Source: Cystobasidium ongulense (taxonomy: Eukaryota > Basidiomycota > Cystobasidiomycetes > Cystobasidiales > Cystobasidiaceae). Taken from it: DNA of 64,000 bases. Location: positions 558,001 through 622,000 of the forward strand of contig BQUP01000004.1 in assembly GCA_022835595.1 (NCBI GenBank), given 5' to 3'. This document shows, piece by piece, positions 1-9,600 of this stretch. The stretch's first letter is position 1. Every line of letters begins with the position of its first letter. The position numbers were made by a program, and so were the translations under genes. The notes beneath the pieces were generated by a model. It worked only from the letters and a program-made list of their open reading frames with translations. It did not search any database and was not told the DNA's origin.

Positions 1-486
1 GCGCTTGCGTGAGTGTGTGGAAGGTTCTTCCAGCGCCTGTAATAGCAGAATCGCGTGTTGGAGAATTGAAAGATAATCAGGCATGAAGAGTAGAGTATTC
101 GCGGGACGGAGTGTGCGAGAGGGAGGCGAGAGGGAGACTAGCCAGCAGCGGGTGGACGACTACAGTGCAATGAGGTACTGGCTATGGCCGGCCAGGTGCA
201 GTGCAGTCTCTCGTAAAATTTCAGTCATGTTGTCTTGCGCACCACTTGGCGTCGAGTGCCGCCCGTCCTCGGCCGGAAGACGACTTGCAGAATCGCCAGA
301 TGCGCATATGCGGATAGTCGAGCGAGCCAGCGAGCGAGGTGTGTCCAACCATGACTGCCGCGACTCGAAGCAAAAGTCCAGCTTGCGGTAGACAGAAGAG
401 GTCAACAGCGTCTCCGTGACCATCCGGAACATCCACACACCGGATGATCGACAGCGTATGTCAACACAGCGAGCTCGTCCTCGCAG
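1..486. other. No gene recognised at the left edge
   Basis: I see no convincing coding region here. The open frames on both strands are short and overlap each other with no recognisable domain. The stretch probably holds the 3' flank of the small membrane-protein gene that ends at 487, and possibly the start of a gene beyond the left edge. Confidence 0.4.
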
Positions 487-915
487 CTATACGACCGCAT
501 AGGGCAGTCTGTCCTTCATGTGATACATGTCTTCATCGCCATCTCCTTCCCGTGGTGTCACTGCCCGGTCCTCCTGCTGGGCTTCTCGCGGTCCCTCTCG
601 ATAGCAGCGGCGCAGCCCCAATGCTGCTATCGCCATCGCCGTGAAGAGCAAGAGTAGTACAAGTGCCACAACGAGGATGATCCATTTCGTCTCCAGGGAC
701 CCATGCTCCGAATTAGACACCTCCTTGAGCTGGTCATCGGCTTCATCGCGGAGAGTGGATGGAGAGGCGGTAGAGCTTCTAGTTTTGCTACTCGTGCTAA
801 TGGTCTTGGTGATGGAGCTGGTGGAACGCAAGACTCTGCTCGAACCCCTGGAGCTCTCGAAAGTGTCACTGCTCCAAGACGAAATGCCCAGCAGGCGGGT
901 CTCTGCCTCATCCAT
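487..915 (-). CDS. Small single-pass membrane protein A (5' end uncertain)
   Basis: Unrecognised family. The readable part from the ATG at 915 is about 142 residues: a Ser/Thr-rich segment, a charged stretch, then a strong transmembrane helix (WIILVVALVLLLLFTAMA) and a charged tail that begins LRRCYREG. No signal peptide is encoded in this exon. A hydrophobic stretch in the minus-strand sequence near 1240-1300 (ILLFVALLCKL) could be a signal peptide on an upstream exon, but I found no ATG in its frame, so the true start is unknown. The frame continues open upstream to about 1002, where another ATG lies. It is the first of four neighbouring minus-strand genes with the same plan of ectodomain, one helix and basic/Cys juxtamembrane motif. 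Whether it is a receptor, cell-wall sensor or effector cannot be told from sequence. Confidence 0.5.
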   Translation of the reverse strand: MDEAETRLLGISSWSSDTFESSRGSSRVLRSTSSITKTISTSSKTRSSTASPSTLRDEADDQLKEVSNSEHGSLETKWIILVVALVLLLLFTAMAIAALGLRRCYREGPREAQQEDRAVTPREGDGDEDMYHMKDRLPYAVV

Positions 916-1008
916 ATCGACACGACTGGGACGTGTTATACACGCGATGCAATGCGATCCAGCGTGAGGTGGATCTCTATGCAACAGAGCAGCGTGACAC
1001 ATACCCAC

Positions 1009-1407
1009 ACCGCTGCTTACAAGACAATAGAACCTGGTCAGTGACCAGGACTATCTCTTTCTCGGAAGTCTGCCAGCGAGTGGAAAATGAGATCGTACAA
1101 AGGCTACAACTTGGCCCCCCAGGCCTTGGCTGGATCCATGTGTTACCGCCAGTCGTACAGTCAAGAGTGGTCCGGATTGGTTCCATGAAGAATTCTGGCA
1201 TTGGCATTCGTGTCTTTGCCGAACAAAGCTCTCATATAGTCGTGTAATGCAGCATAATTTGCACAGCAAAGCAACAAACAATAAGATCTGACTGATTCGA
1301 CATGCGCTGTAAACGGGAGTGTTACAATGGGCTTCATACCGATGTCTGTTGGCTCCTATATGCACACCCTCGGCAGGGCAGTTTGAGGGTATGTAGCGAG
1401 CGCGAAG
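1009..1407. other. Intergenic or 5' exon region of membrane protein A
   Basis: This is the gap between two minus-strand genes. A minus-strand frame encodes a hydrophobic run at roughly 1240-1300 followed by a Cys-containing segment, possibly an unannotated first exon of the gene ending at 487. No splice pair could be fixed with confidence. Confidence 0.3.
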
Positions 1408-1953
1408 TCATTCTTCCTCCGAGTCGCTGTCCTCACCTTTAGCGTCTGCCTCGGTTTGTTTCTCACAGAAGCGTTTCCAGATCCAAAACAAAATCAGCAC
1501 CGCCGCGCCGACAGCAAGTAATGTTATTCCAGCTGTTAAGCCTCCACCAAGTCCGCCAGGGCTGTCGGGTTTATCATCTCCTTTATTTCCGCTATTCTCG
1601 GCCTTCTTAGCCTGACTTGTTGGAGGAGGTTTAGGCGGCTCCTCCTGCTTCTGAGGCTCTGGTGCCCTTGTCTCCTGCGGAGGCTCTGGTGCCTTTGCCG
1701 CCGACGCAGGCGGATCCGGCTGTTTACCCTCTTTCTTCTTATTGTCCATCAACGCCCCAGCTCCTGCCTTGGCCAATTGACCGGCAATGCCTCTGGGGCG
1801 TCTTCGCTTGATCCAGTCTGGATTTTCAGCGACCTCCAATAAGCCGTCTATGACGATTGGCCAAGGTTGGGGAAGTGCATAAGCGTGCTCTTGCAGGACA
1901 ACCAGTGTCAGAAGCACAAAAGATTGCGTCGTTGGATTAAGAAAGCTGTTCAT
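1408..1953 (-). CDS. Small secreted/membrane protein B, proline-rich type I membrane protein
   Basis: Unrecognised family, about 181 residues, apparently a single exon. The ATG at 1953 is chosen because a signal peptide follows at once (SFVLLTLVVLQEHAYALPQ), with cleavage likely after AYA. Then come a basic patch (KRRRPRG near residue 50), a Pro/Glu/Lys-rich low-complexity ectodomain (PEPPQETRAPEPQKQEEPPKP), a Gly/Ser/Asp-rich linker, a transmembrane helix (GITLLAVGAAVLILFWIWK) and an acidic tail ending DSDSEEE. The frame stays open a little upstream without another ATG. The plan is a type I membrane protein with a stalk-like outer domain, as in wall-stress sensors or small surface proteins, but there is no sequence match I can name. 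Confidence 0.6.
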   Translation of the reverse strand: MNSFLNPTTQSFVLLTLVVLQEHAYALPQPWPIVIDGLLEVAENPDWIKRRRPRGIAGQLAKAGAGALMDNKKKEGKQPDPPASAAKAPEPPQETRAPEPQKQEEPPKPPPTSQAKKAENSGNKGDDKPDSPGGLGGGLTAGITLLAVGAAVLILFWIWKRFCEKQTEADAKGEDSDSEEE

Positions 1954-2676
1954 GTTGATGTTTGGTAAGGTAACAAGATAAGCGAGGTCTTGGTGGTTCA
2001 CTGTTAGTCAGCTGGGCTATCTGTCGTAGCGGACACTGTCCGGTCTCGCTTCTAATCCAGTTCGCTCGCATAGCCCCGTCTGGGCCCTGGAGTTGCATGG
2101 ACAGGACAAGAGCAAATAGACGAGGTACCTACCGGAAAGCATGATGAATCTTATTGTGTCTTGACACACACAATCAAGAGATGCGCATGCTCACATTACG
2201 CTCGCTTTCGCATCGTCTGACAATTAGTCTAGTACCCAATACAGAAAAGACAGGTGATGAGCTTCTTATAAAGTGTACAGAATCAGCCAGCCGACCTCAC
2301 TTCCACTTCCACAGACTACTGGCATCGTAGATAGACACGGCGTCAACCGCATGTCTGATTTAATGTCAGTAACCTTTACGCTGGGCGAAATGTCGCACTG
2401 CCGGAATACAGACACACCTATGAACGCAAGGAGCAGAGCAGAAACATGCAACACCCGGGCTTAAGGATGGGGTAGACAGTAGCAGGTGGTACGGTGCAAC
2501 TTTATGCTTGTTGCTCAATCATCGTGAAGTATATAGCAATGCATACATTAGCTCTACGTAGTTAGCAGGACTGAAATCAGCTAAGTAGCTACAGCTTGGG
2601 ATCTTCAGCCAGCTTTTCAGAACTGCCTTATGCATCACGGGCTGGCTTTTGACACTCGTTTCTCCTTCTGTATCTC
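1954..2676. other. Intergenic, no gene seen
   Basis: Minus-strand promoter of membrane protein B and 3' flank of membrane protein C. Overlapping frames of about 60 residues on both strands at 2266-2464 look like chance. No repeat or RNA gene was seen. Confidence 0.4.
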
Positions 2677-3082
2677 CTACTGTTCCTCCTTCTGTTCCTC
2701 ATCCTCCTCTTTCTGCTGAAGCTTCTTGCGCCAGCAACAGACACCTACGAGGCCGGTTACAGCAACAATTACGATGAATATGATGGTTGGTATCATCTTG
2801 ATGAATTCGTCCCTCAGCATCTTCCCAACTTGGTTCTTCACTTCATTTTCAGCTGTCTCCTTGACTTTGTTCTCACCATCGGTCTTCAAGTCATTCAAAT
2901 CATTCAATGCATCGGCAGGATCCAGAGCAACGCCAGGATCCAGAACGTTGAAACCTGGATGTCGTTTGAGCATTTCGGGTGCATCGGCAAATTCTGAGAG
3001 GCCACCCACCCATGACGAGCTGTGTCGTTGAAAGCAGGGCCAAGACAACGGAAGCTTGTAATCGTGCGGTATGAGAGCTCAT
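2677..3082 (-). CDS. Small membrane protein C, signal peptide and helix in different frames
   Basis: Unrecognised family, about 130 residues. From the ATG at 3082 there is a clear signal peptide (ARLQASVVLALLSTTQLVMG). The rest lies in a second frame: an Asp/Ala/Asn-rich ectodomain (DPADALNDLNDLKTDGENK), an amphipathic Lys/Glu segment, a transmembrane helix (MIPTIIFIVIVAVTGLVGVCCW) and a tail rich in Lys, Gln and Glu. The frames meet at a GGGTGGGTGG tract near 3020. Either one TGGG unit has been gained, or a 16-nt GTGGGTGGCCTCTCAG intron is removed; both restore the frame. The signal peptide and helix argue that this was, or is, a real gene of the same class as its neighbours. Confidence 0.5.
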
Positions 3083-3083
3083 G

Positions 3084-3376
3084 TTCGTTTGGATCATTGT
3101 GTTTGAAGCGGAATCAAGAGGCATATCTCAATTTGGACAGGGCTAGAGCAGCGACTATCTCTGCACAGCAGTATCGGACGTAAAGCGAGTTCAAGTAGAA
3201 AGGACCAAGCTGTCTATCCAAAGAAGTTGACAGGCAGTCTGCTATCGGTAGCAGTCGTGTGATGCTGCGAGAGCTGGAATTCGTTTGGATTGTTCTGTTT
3301 GGAGCCGAATCAGGTGGCACACCGTGCATTCGACTAGGATAAGTCTCCCAGCATTTCTGCACAGCAGTATCGGAAA
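3084..3376. repeat. Imperfect tandem direct repeat, two copies about 196 bp apart
   Basis: Copy 1 is about 3084-3180 and copy 2 about 3280-3376. A 19-nt block, TCTGCACAGCAGTATCGGA, is identical at 3160-3178 and 3356-3374, and the TTCGTTTGGAT block recurs near 3084 and 3281. On the minus strand copy 1 is the 5' end and leader of membrane protein C. Copy 2 translates to a diverged version of the same N-terminus (PPDSAPNRTIQTN against PLDSASNTMIQTN), so it looks like the decayed 5' part of a duplicated gene. Confidence 0.65.
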
Positions 3377-3695
3377 GGCTCCGTGCTAGTAGCAATTTTA
3401 TCGGCATTTCGAGTGGAACGGCGTTTCGAGATGAACGACAATCTCTACATTTCGGAATGAAGGCACTGGTCAGAGTTCCTCGTTCAGGAGAGCACGTATG
3501 TACTTTGCAGATTCTGGTTGTAAAATGCTGAGCAGTGATTCAAGACTGGTTGAGGAAGAATATGAGTTGACACTCCTGTAATGGGTATGGCATGAGCAGA
3601 CAATGTAGAAGGACTCCAAGGTTGGAAGTGAGGCTCTGTATGGCGGGAGATGCTCCGCCCATCCTCAAGCCTAATCCAAGACACCGTAAGCCTTT

Positions 3696-4049
3696 CTAAG
3701 AGTCTGGCTTATCAGACGAATTTCTACCTTCCGCGAGCTTTTGCGAAGCAGCCTCTAATTTGTCCAGCACAACTTCGGCTCCTTTCTTGACTCTGCAAAT
3801 CTTACGAACCCAACATCCGAGCCACATCACAAAGCAACAGAGGAGGAGAATAAGAACGCCGAAGTTGGCTTGCGCAGCGGAAAGGTTTTCTGCAGGGCGG
3901 ATTAAGCGAGAGTTGTGTGCATTGGGAGGTTCGCCTGTCATCATGGCTGTAGGTAAAGCCATTGCAGAACTGACACCGACCAAAAGGTGAGTCAGTGCAA
4001 GACTCGTACAGGTCGGTAGTGACATGATAGATAGACTGCGGAACGTCAT
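3696..4049 (-). CDS. Small secreted/membrane protein D
   Basis: Unrecognised family, about 117 residues in one exon. From the ATG at 4049 a signal peptide runs to about residue 32 (SLALTHLLVGVSSAMA); a second ATG at 4025 would also keep it. A short ectodomain of about 30 residues is followed by a transmembrane helix (GVLILLLCCFVMWLGCWV) and a basic tail (RKICRVKKGAEVVLDKLEAA) with amphipathic character. It lies head-to-head with the acyltransferase gene that starts at 4426, leaving about 375 bp for both promoters. It shares the signal peptide, single helix and Cys/basic juxtamembrane plan with the three genes to its left, without clear residue-by-residue similarity. Confidence 0.55.
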   Translation of the reverse strand: MTFRSLSIMSLPTCTSLALTHLLVGVSSAMALPTAMMTGEPPNAHNSRLIRPAENLSAAQANFGVLILLLCCFVMWLGCWVRKICRVKKGAEVVLDKLEAASQKLAEGRNSSDKPDS

Positions 4050-4425
4050 TGTCGTTGTGTGTGGAGTGATCTCTTGCTGCTGCTGCTGATGATGCTGGTG
4101 CTCGTATTCTACCGAGCTCAACAAGCAATGCTGAGATAGTCTTGCTTTTGCCCTCACGATACGAGCAAGCGGGCTTTTCGCTTGAAGGGCTTGTCCCGGC
4201 GGATACAGCGCGGTTCGTGTGCACGCATCTCAATGACCATCTTGCAGAGGCTGCCGCTGTCGACAATGGTCGCTCGGAGGCAAGAAGGACTATCCCCAGC
4301 AGCACTGATGTGGTCGCAAACGAAAGGTGATCGACAGCTTTATCGGTCCGGCATCCTGCGGAAGTGCTGTGAATTGCCTGTCAGTTTCTTCTCCTGTCAG
4401 CCTTTCCGTCATTGAATTCCCTTCC

Positions 4426-6243
4426 ATGTCAGGAGCTGAGCATTGGCTGGACCAGTATGCTGCAGGCTACCATGCCTGGCAGAGCGCTGTTGACGATGAA
4501 GGCCGACCTTGCTTCTATCGGCCGCTTGGTCTTGTCGAAAGAGGCTTCGATCTCGATGGATATGGATATGAAGGAAGAGCCGACATCAACGCAACATTAG
4601 AGCTCGATGTTGCAACTACGTGCACGCTTCCACAAATTCAGAAGCGCATTCTTCTCGCTTGGACTGCCCTAAGGCTTCATCATGTTCTTCTCTTGTCGAA
4701 AGCCGTATTCCGGCAATCCTTCATGCGGCCGGCGCACCCCTCCGCCCCGCGATACTTCCTCTTGCAATTCCCAGAAGATACGAAGCAAGCGAAGTCACAG
4801 GCGGCCAGCTGCCTGCAGTTCCTGAAAGCGTCGCAGGGCGACATTAATTTAGCAGACTTTTTCCACCATGCACAGAATGTGGCGAGGGTAGTAAAGCCTG
4901 CCAAAGCTATGTCAGAGTTATTCGTAGCTCCCCTCGAACACATAAAGTATGAAAGATGGCGCGTGAAATTCCTTCTCGTCATGGGTGTGAGTTTGCCAAA
5001 TACCTGATGGTGATTTCGATAGGTGCCAAATGACTCTTATCATCTTTTCCTTATACAGCATCAAATCTCAGACGGCCTGACCAACTACACATGGCTCAGC
5101 CATTTCCTGAAGTTGCTCAACTCTCCCGTTGATTCTCTTGAGCGTCAAATCAGCGTGCTTTTACATCCTAGATGTCATATAGGGAGGCTTCCTTTGCCGC
5201 AAGAAGATCTTTACACACCTGTAGCAGGAACGAGAGCTAGGCAAAGGTGGTACTGGGCGATTCTTAGAGTGATGCGACACACGAGGCGACCTCTGCCGCC
5301 TTGCTTTCAGAATCCACTCTGCCTGAAACAACCGATGAAAAGTTCGCAAGCTTTGAGACCTCTCTACCCAGAAGTGCTAAATTATACCAAGAAGCCTCCT
5401 TTGAATACTTTCACCGTGGAAGCCCACGTAAGAACTCATCTCGCTCGAAAGCTATTCCGCCTATGTCGGCAGGCAAGTGCCAGTATCGGTGCCGGATCAT
5501 TCACACTCACGGCTATGGCGATGATGGCGATCTACGAGCGCCATCAACCAAATGTTCCGGTGGATGAGCGTCTTCCCTTTATCGGCGGTTTCCCAGTCAA
5601 TCCAAGACCATTCTTCAGCCATCTAGCAGATCCCGATAGTCTCATGTTGGCCTTCTCTGATGGAGTAGTCTTGCCATTCCTACCTTCGCACCTCGATTTC
5701 GCAAAACGCTTCCGTCTACTTGTTAGACAGGCTCACAGGCAGCTTCGCCGTTTCCAAAAGCGACAAACTCCATCATCAGATCCAGTGGCATCTATAAAAT
5801 CCGCCAGTATCATAGCGGACACATACCTTGGAAGTTTCGACAGATTGCACAGGGGCAGTCTAGCGCTCCCTACTGAAGTACGAGCGAGTCTTCTCGGGGA
5901 TTTGCCTGATCCACAAGGTATATTGCCAGCTAGAGCGAATCCGACAATGTCGACATGCGCTATCAGCTCAGTCGGAAAATCGGGGTGGCGCGGCGGTGTA
6001 TATGACCTAGATGCGCCTTTAGCCGAAGGAGAAGACGCGTTTATTGGGGACTATGTCAACTCAAAGCAAAACGTTCGTGTACGAGATGGTGAATTCCTTG
6101 TGGGTGTTTGGGGTGAATCAGATGGCAGAATATCCGCCAATGTGTCGGCGGACGGCAATGCTATAGATCCAGAAGTAGCACAGGAGTGGAAGCATTTGAT
6201 GGAAACGTTGTTAGAGCAACTACCGGAAGAAACGCATCTGTAG
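4426..6243 (+). CDS. CAT-superfamily acyltransferase (condensation/alcohol-acetyltransferase type)
   Basis: Two exons, 4426-4986 and 5023-6243, joined by a 36-nt intron, give about 594 residues. The reader is placed in the chloramphenicol-acetyltransferase-like fold by the HxxxDG active-site motif (HQISDG) about 200 residues in; the intron lies only about 12 codons before it. The His would act as general base to move an acyl group from CoA to an alcohol or amine. Near the C-terminus the segment FLVGVWGESDGRIS sits where these enzymes have their structural motif. No signal peptide or membrane helix is visible, so it is probably cytosolic. The ATG at 4426 is the first in frame. Fungal relatives include alcohol acetyltransferases and mycotoxin acetyltransferases; the substrate cannot be inferred and no biosynthetic cluster surrounds it. 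Confidence 0.75.
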
Positions 6244-6691
6244 ATAATTGCATTAGAAGCATAGAGTCACTCGTATTTTGACACCTTTGTACACAAATGG
6301 CATGCAGACCAAGCGCGAGCGAAAGTCGTATCAGGCGTGGCGTGACGTGACGTGACCAATGCATACACGTTATTGAACCCTTGTATCGAGAACGGTCTTC
6401 GAAGTCTTCGAAGAGTGTTCCTTGCAGCGATCACAGTACACCCGGCGGAGATAGCACAGGACGAGCTGGCCCGGCTGTTGCTTAGCTGGCTGTCGCATTT
6501 CGAGTGTTCAGTTGTCTGCATCTCGCTGAGAGCTGACTCAGCTGAGTTAGCTATCGACAAGCGGTCAATGGTGACTGAGTCAAAGCCAGCATAGAGCAAG
6601 CAGCGGCAGCTCGAGCCTCGATCAGCCGTTTACATGGAAAAAAGTTAGAGTACCTCGCTCTTGCCCGCAAGACGACAACTCGACATATACG
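6244..6691. other. Intergenic between acyltransferase and IleRS
   Basis: This is the 3' flank of the acyltransferase and the promoter of the isoleucyl-tRNA synthetase gene. A tandem GTGACGTGACGTGACC tract occurs near 6340-6357. Overlapping short frames on both strands have no recognisable content. Confidence 0.4.
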
Positions 6692-9600
6692 ATGGCGTCT
6701 CAGACCAATGGCGTGTCCAATGGCACATCAATGCAGGAGATCCTGCAGCACCACGACCCGATGAAGCCCTTTGACTGGCCCAAGGAGGAGGAAAAGGTCC
6801 TCGAGCTTTGGAGAGAGCTGGACGCGTTCAAGGAGAGCTTGAGGCAGTCAGAAGGGCGCAAGCCATACAGCTTCTATGACGGACCTGTCAGTACTGCCCC
6901 CTGCTGCCTTCTATCAGCCGTTACTAAAGCCTTGACCGGTCTACTACGATCACGTCCCTTCATGCAGCCATTCGCAACGGTGAGTCAACAAGTTCCTGCT
7001 AGTCGAAGTACATACTGATGTTCTGTTGTCTACAGGGTCTTCCACACTACGGTATGCCTGCTTACAGCGCTCATGAAGTCTTCTTGCTTACAAACAATCC
7101 CGCTACCTCTATCCTGCATGGACCGCCACCGACTATTTTATGCAACATCTTCACTTGAACAACAGGCCATCTGTTGATGGGAACAGTCAAGGATATTGTT
7201 ACTCGGTGCGTGAATACTACCTCAAGAACTTCTAGAGCCTTTCAAGGTGCTTGCAGAGTCGTGAATGAAACCGTCTGACTCGAAATTCCGCCACTTGCTA
7301 CCAAAATCTACCAAAACGACAATACAGCTTCTGGCATTCTAATGGATTTCATGTCGAGAGGCGCTTTGGATGGGATACACACGGCTTGGAGCGTCTATCT
7401 ACCACCGTTGTTTTCTCAGAAGCCTGCTAACATGATTTTTCTGTTTACAGCGTGAGGATTTTCGTGCTCTCCGACGTGCCTCGTTTCTACTAATCGCACA
7501 CAAATGCTTGTTTCTTTACAGCGTAAGCACTCAGATCTGCGTTTGTACTCACGGAGATGTTAGCTGACTTGCTGTTCCTGCAGTGTCGAACATGAAATCG
7601 ATAAGAAACTAGGAATCACTTCCAAGGACGATGTGATGCAGATGGGAATCGCTAAATACAACGAGGAGTAAGTTACCGACCGGAAAAGAAGTAGATCTTC
7701 GTTACAGAACTTTTGCCTTGCAGGTGCCGTGCCATTGTAATGAGATACTCGAGTGAATGGCGTACAACGGTCGAGCGCTTGGGGCGCTGGATCGACTTTG
7801 ACAATGACTATGTGAGGACGAATTCAATATGCGATTGGAGATAAGGGAGCATCTGCTAACGCGTATGCGCAGAAAACCCTCAATGTGACATTCATGGAAT
7901 CCGTCTGGTGGGTATTCAAGCAACTTTGGGAAAAGAGACAGGTATATCGCGGTCTTCGTGTTATGCCTTACTCTACCGGGTGCACGACTCCATTATCGAA
8001 TTTCGAGGCCGGTCAAGCGTACAAAGATGTTTCCGACCCGGCAGGTAAGCTCTGTCGCCATTCAGTGACCTTCTTGCCGGACTAAGAATCCTGCCGGCAG
8101 TCACCATCGCTTTCAACCTGGTTGACAAGCCTGGCGAGGCGGTCCTAGCATGGACCACCACACCTTGGACGCTCCCATCGAATTTGGCTCTGTGTGTTCA
8201 CCCTGACTTCACCTATCTCAAGATTCAAGACGAGCTTTCAAGTCGAATCTTCTACATTCATGAGGCTTTACTTGGTACCCTGTATCCTAAATTGAAGACC
8301 GCTAAATATAAGAAGCTTGGAACCGTCAAGGGAACCGAAATGAAAGGATGGAGATACGAGCCTCTTTTCCCATACTTTGCGGATCAGGTCAGTCAGCCTT
8401 TTATTTTGTGTCTGGTGACCAGCTGTTTAACAGTATTTCTTCGATAGTTCGGAGACCGAGCTTTCCAGATTCTCAACGACACTTATGTGACATCCGACAG
8501 CGGTACCGGTATCGTTCATCAGGCACCTGCTTTCGGTGACGATGATCACCGCATTGCTATTGCCAATGGTATCATCCAAGCCGATGAAATGCCACCTTGC
8601 CCAGTAGATGAGTCCGGTCGCTTCACCAACGAAGTGCCCGACTTTGTTGGAAGGAACGTCAAGGAGGCCGATAAGGATATCATGAAAATGCTCAAGGCTG
8701 AAGGAAAGCTCATCGTGCAAAGCACCATCATGCACTCGTACCCATTCTGCTGGAGGTGAGGCATCGCTTCCGAGAAGTGTGCTCGGGTCGCAGGATCTAA
8801 TTTCTGCGTCCTTTTCTCTTCAGATCCGGAACCCCACTCATATACAAAGCTATTCCCGTCTGGTTCGTTCGCGTCCAGCCTGTGGTAGATCAGCTTGTCG
8901 CCAATAACAAGGCTACACGATGGGTTCCTCAAAGCGTAGGAGACCACCGCTTCGAAGGATGGCTAAAGAACGCTCGTGACTGGAACGTCTCCCGAAATCG
9001 GTACTGGGGTACACCTCTACCTATCTGGGTCAGCGATGATTACGAAGAGATGGTCTGCATTGGCTCCATTGAAGAATTGCAAAGACTATCCGGACGAACG
9101 GACATCACTGACCTGCATCGCGACAAGATCGATGATATCACCATACCATCACAGCAAGGGAAGGGCGTCCTCCGCCGAGTCGAGGAAGTCTTTGACTGCT
9201 GGTTCGAGTCAGGATCCATGCCGTACGCGCAGGTGCACTATCCATTCGAAAATAAGGAAAGCTTCGAAGCTTCCTTCCCAGCCGACTTTATCTCGGAAGC
9301 TATCGACCAGACTCGAGGCTGGTTCTACACATTGCTTGTACTTGCCACGCATCTCTTTGGCACTGCGCCATGGAAGAATCTGGTGGTCTGCGGTCTTGTT
9401 CTAGCAGAGTAAGTGAATTGCGGAGGCGTTTATAGCAGATCTAACCTTCGATGTGGCATGCTCAGGGACGGAAAGAAGATGTCCAAGAGCCTGAAGAACT
9501 ACCCAGATCCAAATATCGTCATTGACAAGTACGGTGCAGATGCACTTCGACTCTTCCTCATCAACTCACCTGTCGTACGAGGTGACAACCTTCGATTCCG

